This document shows, piece by piece, positions 1-4,737 of a stretch of DNA of 5,080 bases (position 1 is its first letter; each line of letters starts with the position of its first letter). A program made the position numbers and the translations under genes. The DNA comes from Perlabentimonas sp034006965. GTDB lineage: Bacteria > Bacteroidota > Bacteroidia > Bacteroidales > Tenuifilaceae. The notes below the pieces were generated by a model. It did not search any database, was not told the DNA's origin, and saw only the letters and a program-made list of their open reading frames with translations. The stretch spans positions 1 through 5,080 of the forward strand of contig JAVERU010000166.1 of NCBI GenBank assembly GCA_034006965.1, in the 5' to 3' direction.

Positions 1-39
1 AAATTCTTCAAAAATATGGTCTAATTTAGTTGCATCCAT
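1..39 (-). CDS. 5' end of an unidentified divergent gene (partial)
   Basis: An ATG at 39-37 on the minus strand opens a frame that stays open to the window edge and reads MDATKLDHIFEEF, 13 residues. The bases just upstream of the ATG are A-rich (TTGACAAA), which fits a Bacteroidota start without a Shine-Dalgarno site. The placement makes it divergent from the kinase gene at 216, with about 176 bp between the two starts. Thirteen residues are too few to name a family, and I do not recognise it. The frame could also be a chance opening; I judge the gene somewhat likelier than not because the otherwise long non-coding stretch needs a left-hand neighbour. Confidence 0.42.
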   Translation of the reverse strand, partial: MDATKLDHIFEEF

Positions 40-67
40 TTTGTCAAATTTTAAGGTTTGTCAAATT
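40..67. repeat. 11-bp direct repeat before the divergent start codon
   Basis: The sequence TTTGTCAAATT occurs at 40-50 and again at 57-67, identical and 17 bp apart. Each copy contains the small palindrome TTTG-T-CAAA. The first copy abuts the start codon of the minus-strand gene, so the pair lies in its leader. This may be a protein-binding site or a chance product of AT-rich sequence; the function is unknown. Confidence 0.4.
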
Positions 68-183
68 AACAAAACAAATCGATTAATATCAAATACTTAT
101 ACTATAAGGAAATTTGTCGTACACCCAAATTTTAGTCGGATCGATCACCGGAATCAAATAGCATGCATATCAGCATTTATAGT

Positions 184-191
184 TAACTTTG
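184..191 (+). promoter_or_regulatory. Bacteroidota -7 promoter element for the kinase gene
   Basis: TAACTTTG matches the Bacteroidota sigma-70 -7 consensus TAnnTTTG exactly and lies 24 bp before the GTG start at 216. A transcript starting a few bases downstream would have a leader of about 15-20 nt. I see no clear TTTG -33 box at the usual distance, so only the -7 half is supported. Confidence 0.5.
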
Positions 192-215
192 CACATCATA
201 CAAAAACTTTGAATT

Positions 216-1208
216 GTGAAAATATTCGGAATAGGAAATGCGCTGGTTGACATCATGACCAGCCTTGAGAGCGATAGCTTGCTTGACAAGCTAAACCTAC
301 CCAAAGGGAGCATGCAAATTGTGAATGAGGAAACCATTGCTAGAGCTCTTGAGCAAACCAAAGGGCTGAAACAAACATTGGCATCAGGGGGCAGCGCAGC
401 GAACACCATTAATGGGTTGGCTAACCTTGGAGTAGAAACAGCATTTGTGGGAAAAGTGGGTGGCGATGAGTTGGGCAAATTCTTCCGAAACGATATGCAA
501 AAAGCGGGTATAAACCCCAAACTACTACAGGGGGTGGCCGCTACAGGAACAGCCTTAGCCCTTGTCTCACCCGATTCAGAAAGAACCTTTGCAGTGAATC
601 TAGGCGCAGCTATTGAGATGACAGCGGACGACATTAAGCCTGACACCTTTAATGGGTACGACTTTTTCCATATCGAAGGGTACCTAGTGCAAAACCATAG
701 CCTTATTGAGAAAGCCCTTCAGGTAGCTAAATCATCCGGTTTAAAAGTATCCCTTGACCTGGCCAGCTACAACGTGGTGGAATCGAACCTTGAATTTCTA
801 CAGCGGATGGTAAAGGAGTATGTAGACATTGTCTTTGCCAACGAAGAGGAGGCCAAAGCCTTTACCCAAAAATCGCCCGAAGAGGCTCTCGATGCTCTTG
901 CCGAAATTGCTGAAATTGCCGTTGTAAAAATTGGGGCAAAGGGTTCCTTCATCAAGAAAGGAAACGATAAGTACCGTGTAGGGGTTGTTAAAGCCAATTC
1001 AATTGATACCACCGGCGCTGGCGACCTATACGCTTCGGGATTTCTGTATGGACTTTCAAAAAATTTGCCCCTCGACACCTGCGGAAGGATTGGCGCAGTG
1101 CTATCGGGGAAAGTAATCGAAGTGATTGGCCCAAAGATGGACGAAGCAACCTGGAAAATGCTAAAGGAGAATGTTGCCAAGGTTGAAGCAGGAGAGCTTA
1201 GTTTTTAG
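216..1208 (+). CDS. PfkB-family carbohydrate/nucleoside kinase, adenosine-kinase-like
   Basis: A 330-residue kinase of the PfkB (ribokinase) family, expected to transfer the ATP gamma-phosphate to a sugar or nucleoside hydroxyl in the cytosol. The N-terminus GIGNALVDI (residues 5-13) carries the family's substrate-contacting Asp (D12). GGSAANT at 58-64 and GKVGGDELG at 79-87 form the first PfkB signature. DTTGAGD at 264-270 is the second signature, with the anion hole and D270 as the expected catalytic base. Length is normal for the family. The start is GTG at 216; an in-frame TGA two codons upstream rules out a longer form. The adenosine-kinase-like label rests on overall resemblance to Bacteroidota homologues; ribokinase, fructokinase or another nucleoside specificity cannot be excluded. 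It converges on the glycosylase gene with 3 bp between stop codons and has no T-rich terminator directly after it. Confidence 0.93.
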   Translation: MKIFGIGNALVDIMTSLESDSLLDKLNLPKGSMQIVNEETIARALEQTKGLKQTLASGGSAANTINGLANLGVETAFVGKVGGDELGKFFRNDMQKAGINPKLLQGVAATGTALALVSPDSERTFAVNLGAAIEMTADDIKPDTFNGYDFFHIEGYLVQNHSLIEKALQVAKSSGLKVSLDLASYNVVESNLEFLQRMVKEYVDIVFANEEEAKAFTQKSPEEALDALAEIAEIAVVKIGAKGSFIKKGNDKYRVGVVKANSIDTTGAGDLYASGFLYGLSKNLPLDTCGRIGAVLSGKVIEVIGPKMDEATWKMLKENVAKVEAGELSF

Positions 1209-1211
1209 CAC

Positions 1212-1727
1212 CTAATCTATATCAGCCCAAAATCGCCAAGGGATTGAAGCCCAATACTCCCCCGCATAATCAACACCTATGCGGGGGCCTGCTTTGATGG
1301 CGGGAGTTCGTCCCGTTGGCTCGAACCATATCCTTTGGGACGTGGTAAAATCTTCTCCATAGAAGCTCTTATCTATTCTAAGCCTACGCGTCAACCTACC
1401 CGGGCCATAGCATCCTTTTACAGCTCTAATCAATACCGCCTGAGGATGATTTTTGTCTCCCGTCACCACATTCAGCATCCAGTGCATACCATATATCAGG
1501 TAGACGTAGGCACGACCTCCCTCAGAATACATTATTTCTGTTCGTGCTGTTTTGCCCTTGCTAGCATGGCAAGCCAAATCCTCGCACCCTCTGTAGGCCT
1601 CAACCTCTGTCACAATATACTTTTCAACCAGTCCATTTGAATAACGCCGCACCAAGCGCTGACCTAGCATCTCGGGAGCTACATCTAACACATCGCGGCA
1701 ATAAAATTCTTTCGAGAAACGCTGCAT
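1212..1727 (-). CDS. 3-methyladenine DNA glycosylase, AAG/MPG family
   Basis: A base-excision repair enzyme that flips out and removes alkylated or deaminated purines such as 3-methyladenine and hypoxanthine. Counting from the GTG at 1739, where the frame opens, VTEVEAYRG (43-51) holds the expected catalytic Glu (E47) and the stacking Tyr (Y49). H58 and N90 align with active-site His and Asn of human AAG, and AYVYLIYGM (77-85) is the family's strand. GPGRLTR further on is also typical. I prefer the ATG at 1727 (starting MQRFSKEF, 171 residues). The GTG at 1739 directly follows an in-frame TAG and would add only MGCC. The protein is slightly short for the family, with a compact C-terminus, but complete. 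It is transcribed away from the ribosomal operon and converges on the kinase gene. No companion repair genes are visible here. Confidence 0.95.
   Translation of the reverse strand: MQRFSKEFYCRDVLDVAPEMLGQRLVRRYSNGLVEKYIVTEVEAYRGCEDLACHASKGKTARTEIMYSEGGRAYVYLIYGMHWMLNVVTGDKNHPQAVLIRAVKGCYGPGRLTRRLRIDKSFYGEDFTTSQRIWFEPTGRTPAIKAGPRIGVDYAGEYWASIPWRFWADID
1259..1287. repeat. 10-bp perfect inverted repeat in the 3' part of the glycosylase gene
   Basis: CCCCCGCATA at 1259-1268 and TATGCGGGGG at 1278-1287 are exact reverse complements, separated by a 9-base loop. It lies inside glycosylase coding sequence, about 50 bp beyond the kinase stop codon, and would form a stable hairpin in either transcript. 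No T-tract follows on either strand, so it does not look like a standard intrinsic terminator. Confidence 0.6.
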
Positions 1728-1810
1728 ACAACAACCCACCTAAATACAAGCTACTACTTCATTATATGGAGACATGTGGGTGCAAAAACCACAACCGAAA
1801 ACGGAAGGAA

Positions 1811-1818
1811 CAAAAGTA
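1811..1818 (-). promoter_or_regulatory. -7 promoter element for the glycosylase gene
   Basis: On the minus strand the sequence reads TACTTTTG, an exact TAnnTTTG match. It points toward the glycosylase gene and would leave a leader of roughly 75-80 nt before the ATG at 1727. That leader contains a weak hairpin, TGTGG/CCACA (1775-1779 with 1789-1793). There is no convincing -33 TTTG box, only a T-rich stretch. Confidence 0.4.
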
Positions 1819-1848
1819 TAAAACTGTTGATTAAAAATTAATTAATTG

Positions 1849-1884
1849 TTTGCCTTGTAGATTAAATAATTAGCTGTATTTTTG
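1849..1884 (+). promoter_or_regulatory. Probable main promoter of the rplM-rpsI-rpsB-tsf operon
   Basis: TATTTTTG at 1877-1884 matches the Bacteroidota -7 consensus TAnnTTTG exactly. Upstream, CTTG at 1854-1857 is 19 bp away and TTTG at 1849-1852 is 24 bp away; either could serve as the -33 box, the first having the better spacing. Transcription would start near 1889-1891, giving a leader of about 68 nt before the GTG of rplM. The site is back to back with the glycosylase promoter. Confidence 0.6.
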
Positions 1885-1894
1885 CAACCCGCTT

Positions 1895-1921
1895 ATTATT
1901 GCCGTTTGGATCACGGATAAT
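1895..1921 (+). promoter_or_regulatory. Hairpin at the 5' end of the rplM leader (candidate L13 autoregulatory element)
   Basis: ATTAT at 1895-1899 pairs with ATAAT at 1917-1921, and CCGT at 1902-1905 pairs with ACGG at 1913-1916. This leaves a two-base TG bulge and a seven-base loop TTGGATC. The hairpin starts only a few bases after the predicted transcription start and ends 36 bp before the rplM start codon. Leader-mediated feedback is known for L13 operons in other bacteria, so autoregulation is plausible here but inferred. Stabilising the 5' end of the mRNA is an alternative role. Confidence 0.5.
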
Positions 1922-1943
1922 TAACAGGTATTAACTTAAAACA

Positions 1944-1949
1944 GAGGAG
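1944..1949 (+). promoter_or_regulatory. Shine-Dalgarno site of rplM
   Basis: GAGGAG lies 8 bp before the GTG at 1958, a near-ideal distance, and supports that start. It stands out because the other three operon genes, like most genes of this phylum, have no such site before their starts. Confidence 0.65.
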
Positions 1950-1957
1950 TTTAAAAC

Positions 1958-2413
1958 GTGAACACACTAAGTTACAAAACAGTATCGGCCAACGATGCCA
2001 CGGTCACAAAAGAGTGGTTTGTGGTTGATGCTACCAACGAAGTGTTAGGGCGATTGGCCAGCGAAGTTGCGAAACTTCTGCGGGGCAAGCACAAGCCCAG
2101 CTTCACCCCTCACGTAGATTGTGGGGACAATGTAATCATCATCAATGCGGAGAAGGTACGCCTAACCGGCAACAAGATGGATGATAAGCTTTACTACCAT
2201 TACACTGGCTACCCAGGAGGTAAGCGCAGCGCAACGCCAAAGGATTGGCTAAAACGTAAGCCCACTGCCATTATTGAGCACGCCGTTAAGGGAATGCTTC
2301 CCAAGAATCGTTTGGGCTCAAAAATCTATGGGAATCTTTACGTGTACGCCGGATCTGAGCATAGCCATGAAGCTCAGAAACCTAAGGAAATTAAGTTAAA
2401 CTCAATTAAGTAA
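1958..2413 (+). CDS. rplM: 50S ribosomal protein L13 (uL13)
   Basis: Encodes L13, an early-assembling protein of the large ribosomal subunit that binds 23S rRNA. The 151 residues include VDATNEVLGRLAS (23-35), the segment around HVDCGDNVIIIN (52-63), GYPGG (84-88) and MLPKNRLG (113-120). All are characteristic of L13, and the N-terminal extension starting NTLSYKTVSAN is the form usual in Bacteroidota. The start is GTG at 1958: it follows a GAGGAG site at good distance and yields the expected N-terminus. It is the first gene of the operon, and the stop codon is 5 bp before the rpsI ATG, so translational coupling is likely. The structured leader upstream suggests feedback control, which is inferred. 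No anomalies in length or conserved residues. Confidence 0.98.
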   Translation: MNTLSYKTVSANDATVTKEWFVVDATNEVLGRLASEVAKLLRGKHKPSFTPHVDCGDNVIIINAEKVRLTGNKMDDKLYYHYTGYPGGKRSATPKDWLKRKPTAIIEHAVKGMLPKNRLGSKIYGNLYVYAGSEHSHEAQKPKEIKLNSIK

Positions 2414-2418
2414 CAGCT

Positions 2419-2805
2419 ATGCAGGTAATTAATGCAACGGGTAGAAGAAAGAGCGCTGTAGCACGTGTTTATCTTCAGGAAGGCAAAGGCAACATCACAA
2501 TCAACGGAAAGGACATTAAGGACTACTTCCCATCGGTGCTTATGCAGTACGTGGTAAAGCAACCTTTAGATGTGCTTAACTTATTAGGGGATTATGATGT
2601 AAAAGCAAACCTTGATGGCGGTGGAGTAAAAGGACAAGCCGAGGCGCTTCGTCTAGGTATTGCCCGCGCACTGGTAGAGGTTAACGCCGAGCACAAGCCT
2701 ACCCTTAAGGCCAACGGATTTATGACCCGCGACCCACGCGAAGTAGAGCGTAAGAAGCCAGGTCAACCCAAGGCAAGGAAGAAATTCCAGTTCAGCAAGC
2801 GTTAA
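2419..2805 (+). CDS. rpsI: 30S ribosomal protein S9 (uS9)
   Basis: Encodes S9, a small-subunit head protein whose long C-terminal tail reaches the P-site tRNA. The 128 residues carry the family signatures GRRKSAVARV (8-17) and GGGVKGQAEALRLGIARAL (67-85). The basic C-terminus ends in FSKR, and the terminal Lys-Arg is the conserved tRNA-contacting end, so the protein is full length. It begins at ATG 2419, 5 bp after the rplM stop, with no Shine-Dalgarno site in the gap; reinitiation or coupling from rplM is likely. L13 and S9 are paired this way in most bacteria. A 113-bp gap containing a foldable RNA follows, before rpsB. Confidence 0.98.
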   Translation: MQVINATGRRKSAVARVYLQEGKGNITINGKDIKDYFPSVLMQYVVKQPLDVLNLLGDYDVKANLDGGGVKGQAEALRLGIARALVEVNAEHKPTLKANGFMTRDPREVERKKPGQPKARKKFQFSKR

Positions 2806-2825
2806 TCGCTTATTTTTTAATGTTT

Positions 2826-2889
2826 TGGCAACAGCCTTGAGCTGTAAATTGCTAGGACTTTCGTACGTGAAACTACCAAGCAATTGCCA
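2826..2889 (+). promoter_or_regulatory. Three-helix-junction RNA upstream of rpsB (candidate S2 leader)
   Basis: The gap between rpsI and rpsB folds on paper into three helices. P1 is TGGCA (2826-2830) with TGCCA (2885-2889). P2 is ACAGC (2831-2835) with GCTGT (2841-2845), closing the loop CTTGA. P3 is ATTGCT (2848-2853) with AGCAAT (2879-2884), continued inward by GG/CC (2855-2856 with 2876-2877) and TTTCG/TGAAA (2859-2863 with 2868-2872) closing a TACG loop. Nearly every base falls in or beside a helix. A five-T run (2891-2895) follows P1, so attenuation is conceivable. S2 is known to regulate its own operon through an rpsB leader in gammaproteobacteria; the same role here is inferred from position. 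Confidence 0.6.
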
Positions 2890-2918
2890 CTTTTTAGTAA
2901 AATTTTAATCAAACGAAA

Positions 2919-3773
2919 ATGCCAAGAACAGATTTCAAAGAATTGCTTGACGCAGGTGTACACTTTGGCCACCTAAAGCGCAAGTGGAACCCCAAAATGG
3001 CTCCATACATCTTCATGGAGCGCAATGGAATTCACATCATCGACCTTCAGAAAACCGCAGTAAAAATTGATGAGGCTGCCGCTGCAATCAAGCAGATTGC
3101 CAAATCGGGGCGCAAAGTACTTTTTGTTGCCACCAAGAAGCAAGCCAAAGAGATTGTTGCCGATAAGGTGAAAGCGGTTAATATGCCTTACGTAACTGAG
3201 CGCTGGCCCGGCGGAATGCTTACAAACTTCCCCACCATTCGCAAAGCGGTAAAAAAGATGACTTCCATTGACAAGATGTTTGCTGAGGGAACCTTAACGA
3301 ACCTATCGAAGCGCGAAAAGCTGCAAATTACTCGTCAGCGCGCAAAGCTTGAGAAGAACTTAGGCTCAATTGCCGACCTAAATAGGCTACCCGCCGCCCT
3401 TTTCGTAATTGATGTTCAGAAAGAGTACATCGCCGTTAACGAGGCAAAAAAGCTTAACATACCGGTATTCGCAATGGTTGATACCTGCTGTGATCCTACT
3501 CCAATTGACTTTGTAATACCCGCCAACGACGATGCATCTAAATCAATTTCGCTTATTGTAGACACCATGGTGAAGGCAATACAAGAAGGTTTAGATGAGC
3601 GTAAGAACGAAAAGGACAAAGAAACCCCTGACACCGATAGCGATAGCGCTGATGAAAAGCCAATCCGCACAAGGGCCAGAAAGACCGCAAAACCAGCCAA
3701 GGCTAAAACCGCCCCTGCTGAGGAAGAAAAACCTCGTGAAGAATTACAAGAAGGCGAGTCAGTTAAAGAGTAA
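2919..3773 (+). CDS. rpsB: 30S ribosomal protein S2 (uS2) with a charged C-terminal extension
   Basis: Encodes S2, a late-assembling protein at the back of the small subunit that helps position S1 in bacteria that have it. The N-terminal signature ELLDAGVHFGH (8-18) followed by WNPKM, and RWPGGMLTNF (95-104), are diagnostic. The S2 fold ends near residue 228. The remaining 56 or so residues are low in complexity: an acidic Asp/Ser/Glu stretch, then a Lys/Arg/Ala/Pro stretch (about 247-265), then a Glu-rich end. C-terminal extensions occur in Bacteroidota S2, but this composition is probably fast evolving. The start is ATG 2919 behind an A-rich sequence without a Shine-Dalgarno site. It lies 31 bp before tsf, the near-universal S2/EF-Ts pairing. 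The preceding structured RNA may control it. Confidence 0.97.
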   Translation: MPRTDFKELLDAGVHFGHLKRKWNPKMAPYIFMERNGIHIIDLQKTAVKIDEAAAAIKQIAKSGRKVLFVATKKQAKEIVADKVKAVNMPYVTERWPGGMLTNFPTIRKAVKKMTSIDKMFAEGTLTNLSKREKLQITRQRAKLEKNLGSIADLNRLPAALFVIDVQKEYIAVNEAKKLNIPVFAMVDTCCDPTPIDFVIPANDDASKSISLIVDTMVKAIQEGLDERKNEKDKETPDTDSDSADEKPIRTRARKTAKPAKAKTAPAEEEKPREELQEGESVKE

Positions 3774-3804
3774 TTAGTTGAATATTCTATAAAACAGAAA
3801 AACA

Positions 3805-4635
3805 ATGTCTGAAGTAAAAACAGCCGATATAGCCAAACTCCGTAAGCTAACCGGAGCTGGTATGATGGATTGCAAAAAAGCACTTCAAGAGTCAAATGGC
3901 GACATTGACAAAGCCATTGAGCTTATCCGAGAGCGTGGTAAGGCAATTGCTAACAAACGCGCCGACCGTGAAGCCAGTGAAGGTGCTGCCCTTGCTGCAA
4001 CCTCAGCCGACAAGAAGATAGGTGCTATTGTTGCACTTAACTGCGAAACCGACTTTGTGGCCAAGAACGAAGACTTTATTGCCTTAACCAACAAAATTCT
4101 AAAGGTTGCCCTTGAGAACAAGCCTGCCGACCTAGAGGCTCTTAAAGCCCTTACAATAGATGGCCGTGCAATTGGCGACCTAGTATTAGACCAGTCAGGT
4201 ATTACTGGCGAAAAGTTCGAGCTTTCGTACTATGAATTGATCGAAGGTGAAGTGGTTGTACCATATATCCACCCAGGCAACAAGCTTGCTTGTGTCGTTG
4301 CATTCAACAAAACTGGGTTTGATGAGCAGGTGGGTAAAGATGTGGCCATGCAGGTTGCAGCCATGAACCCAGTTGCAATTGATAAGGATGATGTACCTGA
4401 AAAAGTGCGTCAGCAAGAGTTTGAGATTGGTCGCGAGCAGGCCCGCCTTGAGGGTAAGCCAGAGAATATGCTTGACAAGATTGCTCAGGGTAAACTTCAA
4501 AAGTTCTACAAAGAGAGTACTCTTATGAACCAAGATTTCATTAAGGACAGCAAGATGACCATTTCATCATACCTAAAGAGTGTTGATGCAGACCTTAAGG
4601 TTATAGCATTTAAGCGCATTTCGCTAAACGCTTAA
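3805..4635 (+). CDS. tsf: Translation elongation factor Ts
   Basis: Encodes EF-Ts, the cytosolic nucleotide-exchange factor that releases GDP from EF-Tu. The N-terminal UBA-like domain is plain (residues 1-55, with LRKLTGAGMMDCKKAL near 12-27). It is followed by the core, with TDFVAKNEDF starting at residue 82; its Asp-Phe pair (D83, F84) corresponds to the residues that intrude into EF-Tu to displace magnesium. The later segment with GREQARLEGKPENMLDKI and FYKESTLMNQ is typical of the second core half and the coiled-coil/C-terminal module. At 276 residues it is normal for the family. The ATG at 3805 follows the A-rich sequence ACAGAAAAACA. It is the last gene of the operon and is followed 15 bp after its stop by a strong terminator. 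Confidence 0.98.
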   Translation: MSEVKTADIAKLRKLTGAGMMDCKKALQESNGDIDKAIELIRERGKAIANKRADREASEGAALAATSADKKIGAIVALNCETDFVAKNEDFIALTNKILKVALENKPADLEALKALTIDGRAIGDLVLDQSGITGEKFELSYYELIEGEVVVPYIHPGNKLACVVAFNKTGFDEQVGKDVAMQVAAMNPVAIDKDDVPEKVRQQEFEIGREQARLEGKPENMLDKIAQGKLQKFYKESTLMNQDFIKDSKMTISSYLKSVDADLKVIAFKRISLNA

Positions 4636-4650
4636 CATTAATACTTTACA

Positions 4651-4683
4651 AAAAAAGCTACCAAAATTGGTAGCTTTTTTTTT
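4651..4683 (+). terminator. Intrinsic terminator of the rplM-tsf operon
   Basis: GCTACC (4657-4662) pairs with GGTAGC (4669-4674), and the stem can extend through AA/TT on the loop side. A nine-base T-tract follows (4675-4683) and an A-tract precedes. This is a textbook intrinsic terminator 15 bp after the tsf stop codon. The flanking A and T runs make it symmetric, so it could also stop transcription from the other strand. Confidence 0.93.
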
Positions 4684-4711
4684 GCTCGTTCAGCCCAATT
4701 AATATATTTTG
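4681..4711 (+). promoter_or_regulatory. Possible promoter for the exported protein gene, overlapping the terminator
   Basis: TTTG at 4681-4684, at the end of the terminator T-tract, is followed 18 bp later by TATATTTTG (4703-4711). The latter resembles the Bacteroidota -7 element but has one base too many between TA and TTTG. The ATG at 4738 lies 27 bp downstream. The match is imperfect, so this is tentative. Confidence 0.3.
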
Positions 4712-4737
4712 CCAAGCCTACACTAAAATATGATGCG

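Noticed and set aside
140..175. Small palindromes GATCGATC and GCATGC upstream of the kinase gene
   Set aside because: They are short, common sequences with no spacing or repetition suggesting a binding site.
41..250. Plus-strand 69-codon open frame starting at 41
   Set aside because: It overlaps the AT-rich intergenic region and the kinase start in another frame, and its product has no recognisable features.
170..1180. Minus-strand open frames of 158 and 137 codons (170-646 and 767-1180) opposite the kinase gene
   Set aside because: Both are antisense to a well-supported PfkB-family gene and have no motifs of their own.
1335..1834. Two plus-strand open frames (1335-1640 and 1637-1834) opposite and beyond the glycosylase gene
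   Set aside because: They are antisense shadows of a clear AAG-family gene, with no protein-like composition. The second also runs across the divergent promoter region.
2806..2918. The rpsI-rpsB gap read as a simple terminator ending a two-gene rplM-rpsI unit
   Set aside because: The helix next to the five-T run is only 5 bp and belongs to a branched fold, and rpsB has no good promoter of its own. Read-through or attenuation fits better than a plain terminator.
3416..3895. Minus-strand 159-codon open frame opposite the 3' end of rpsB and the start of tsf
   Set aside because: It spans two certain plus-strand genes and is explained by their codon usage; the Ser/Leu/Phe-rich product resembles no family.
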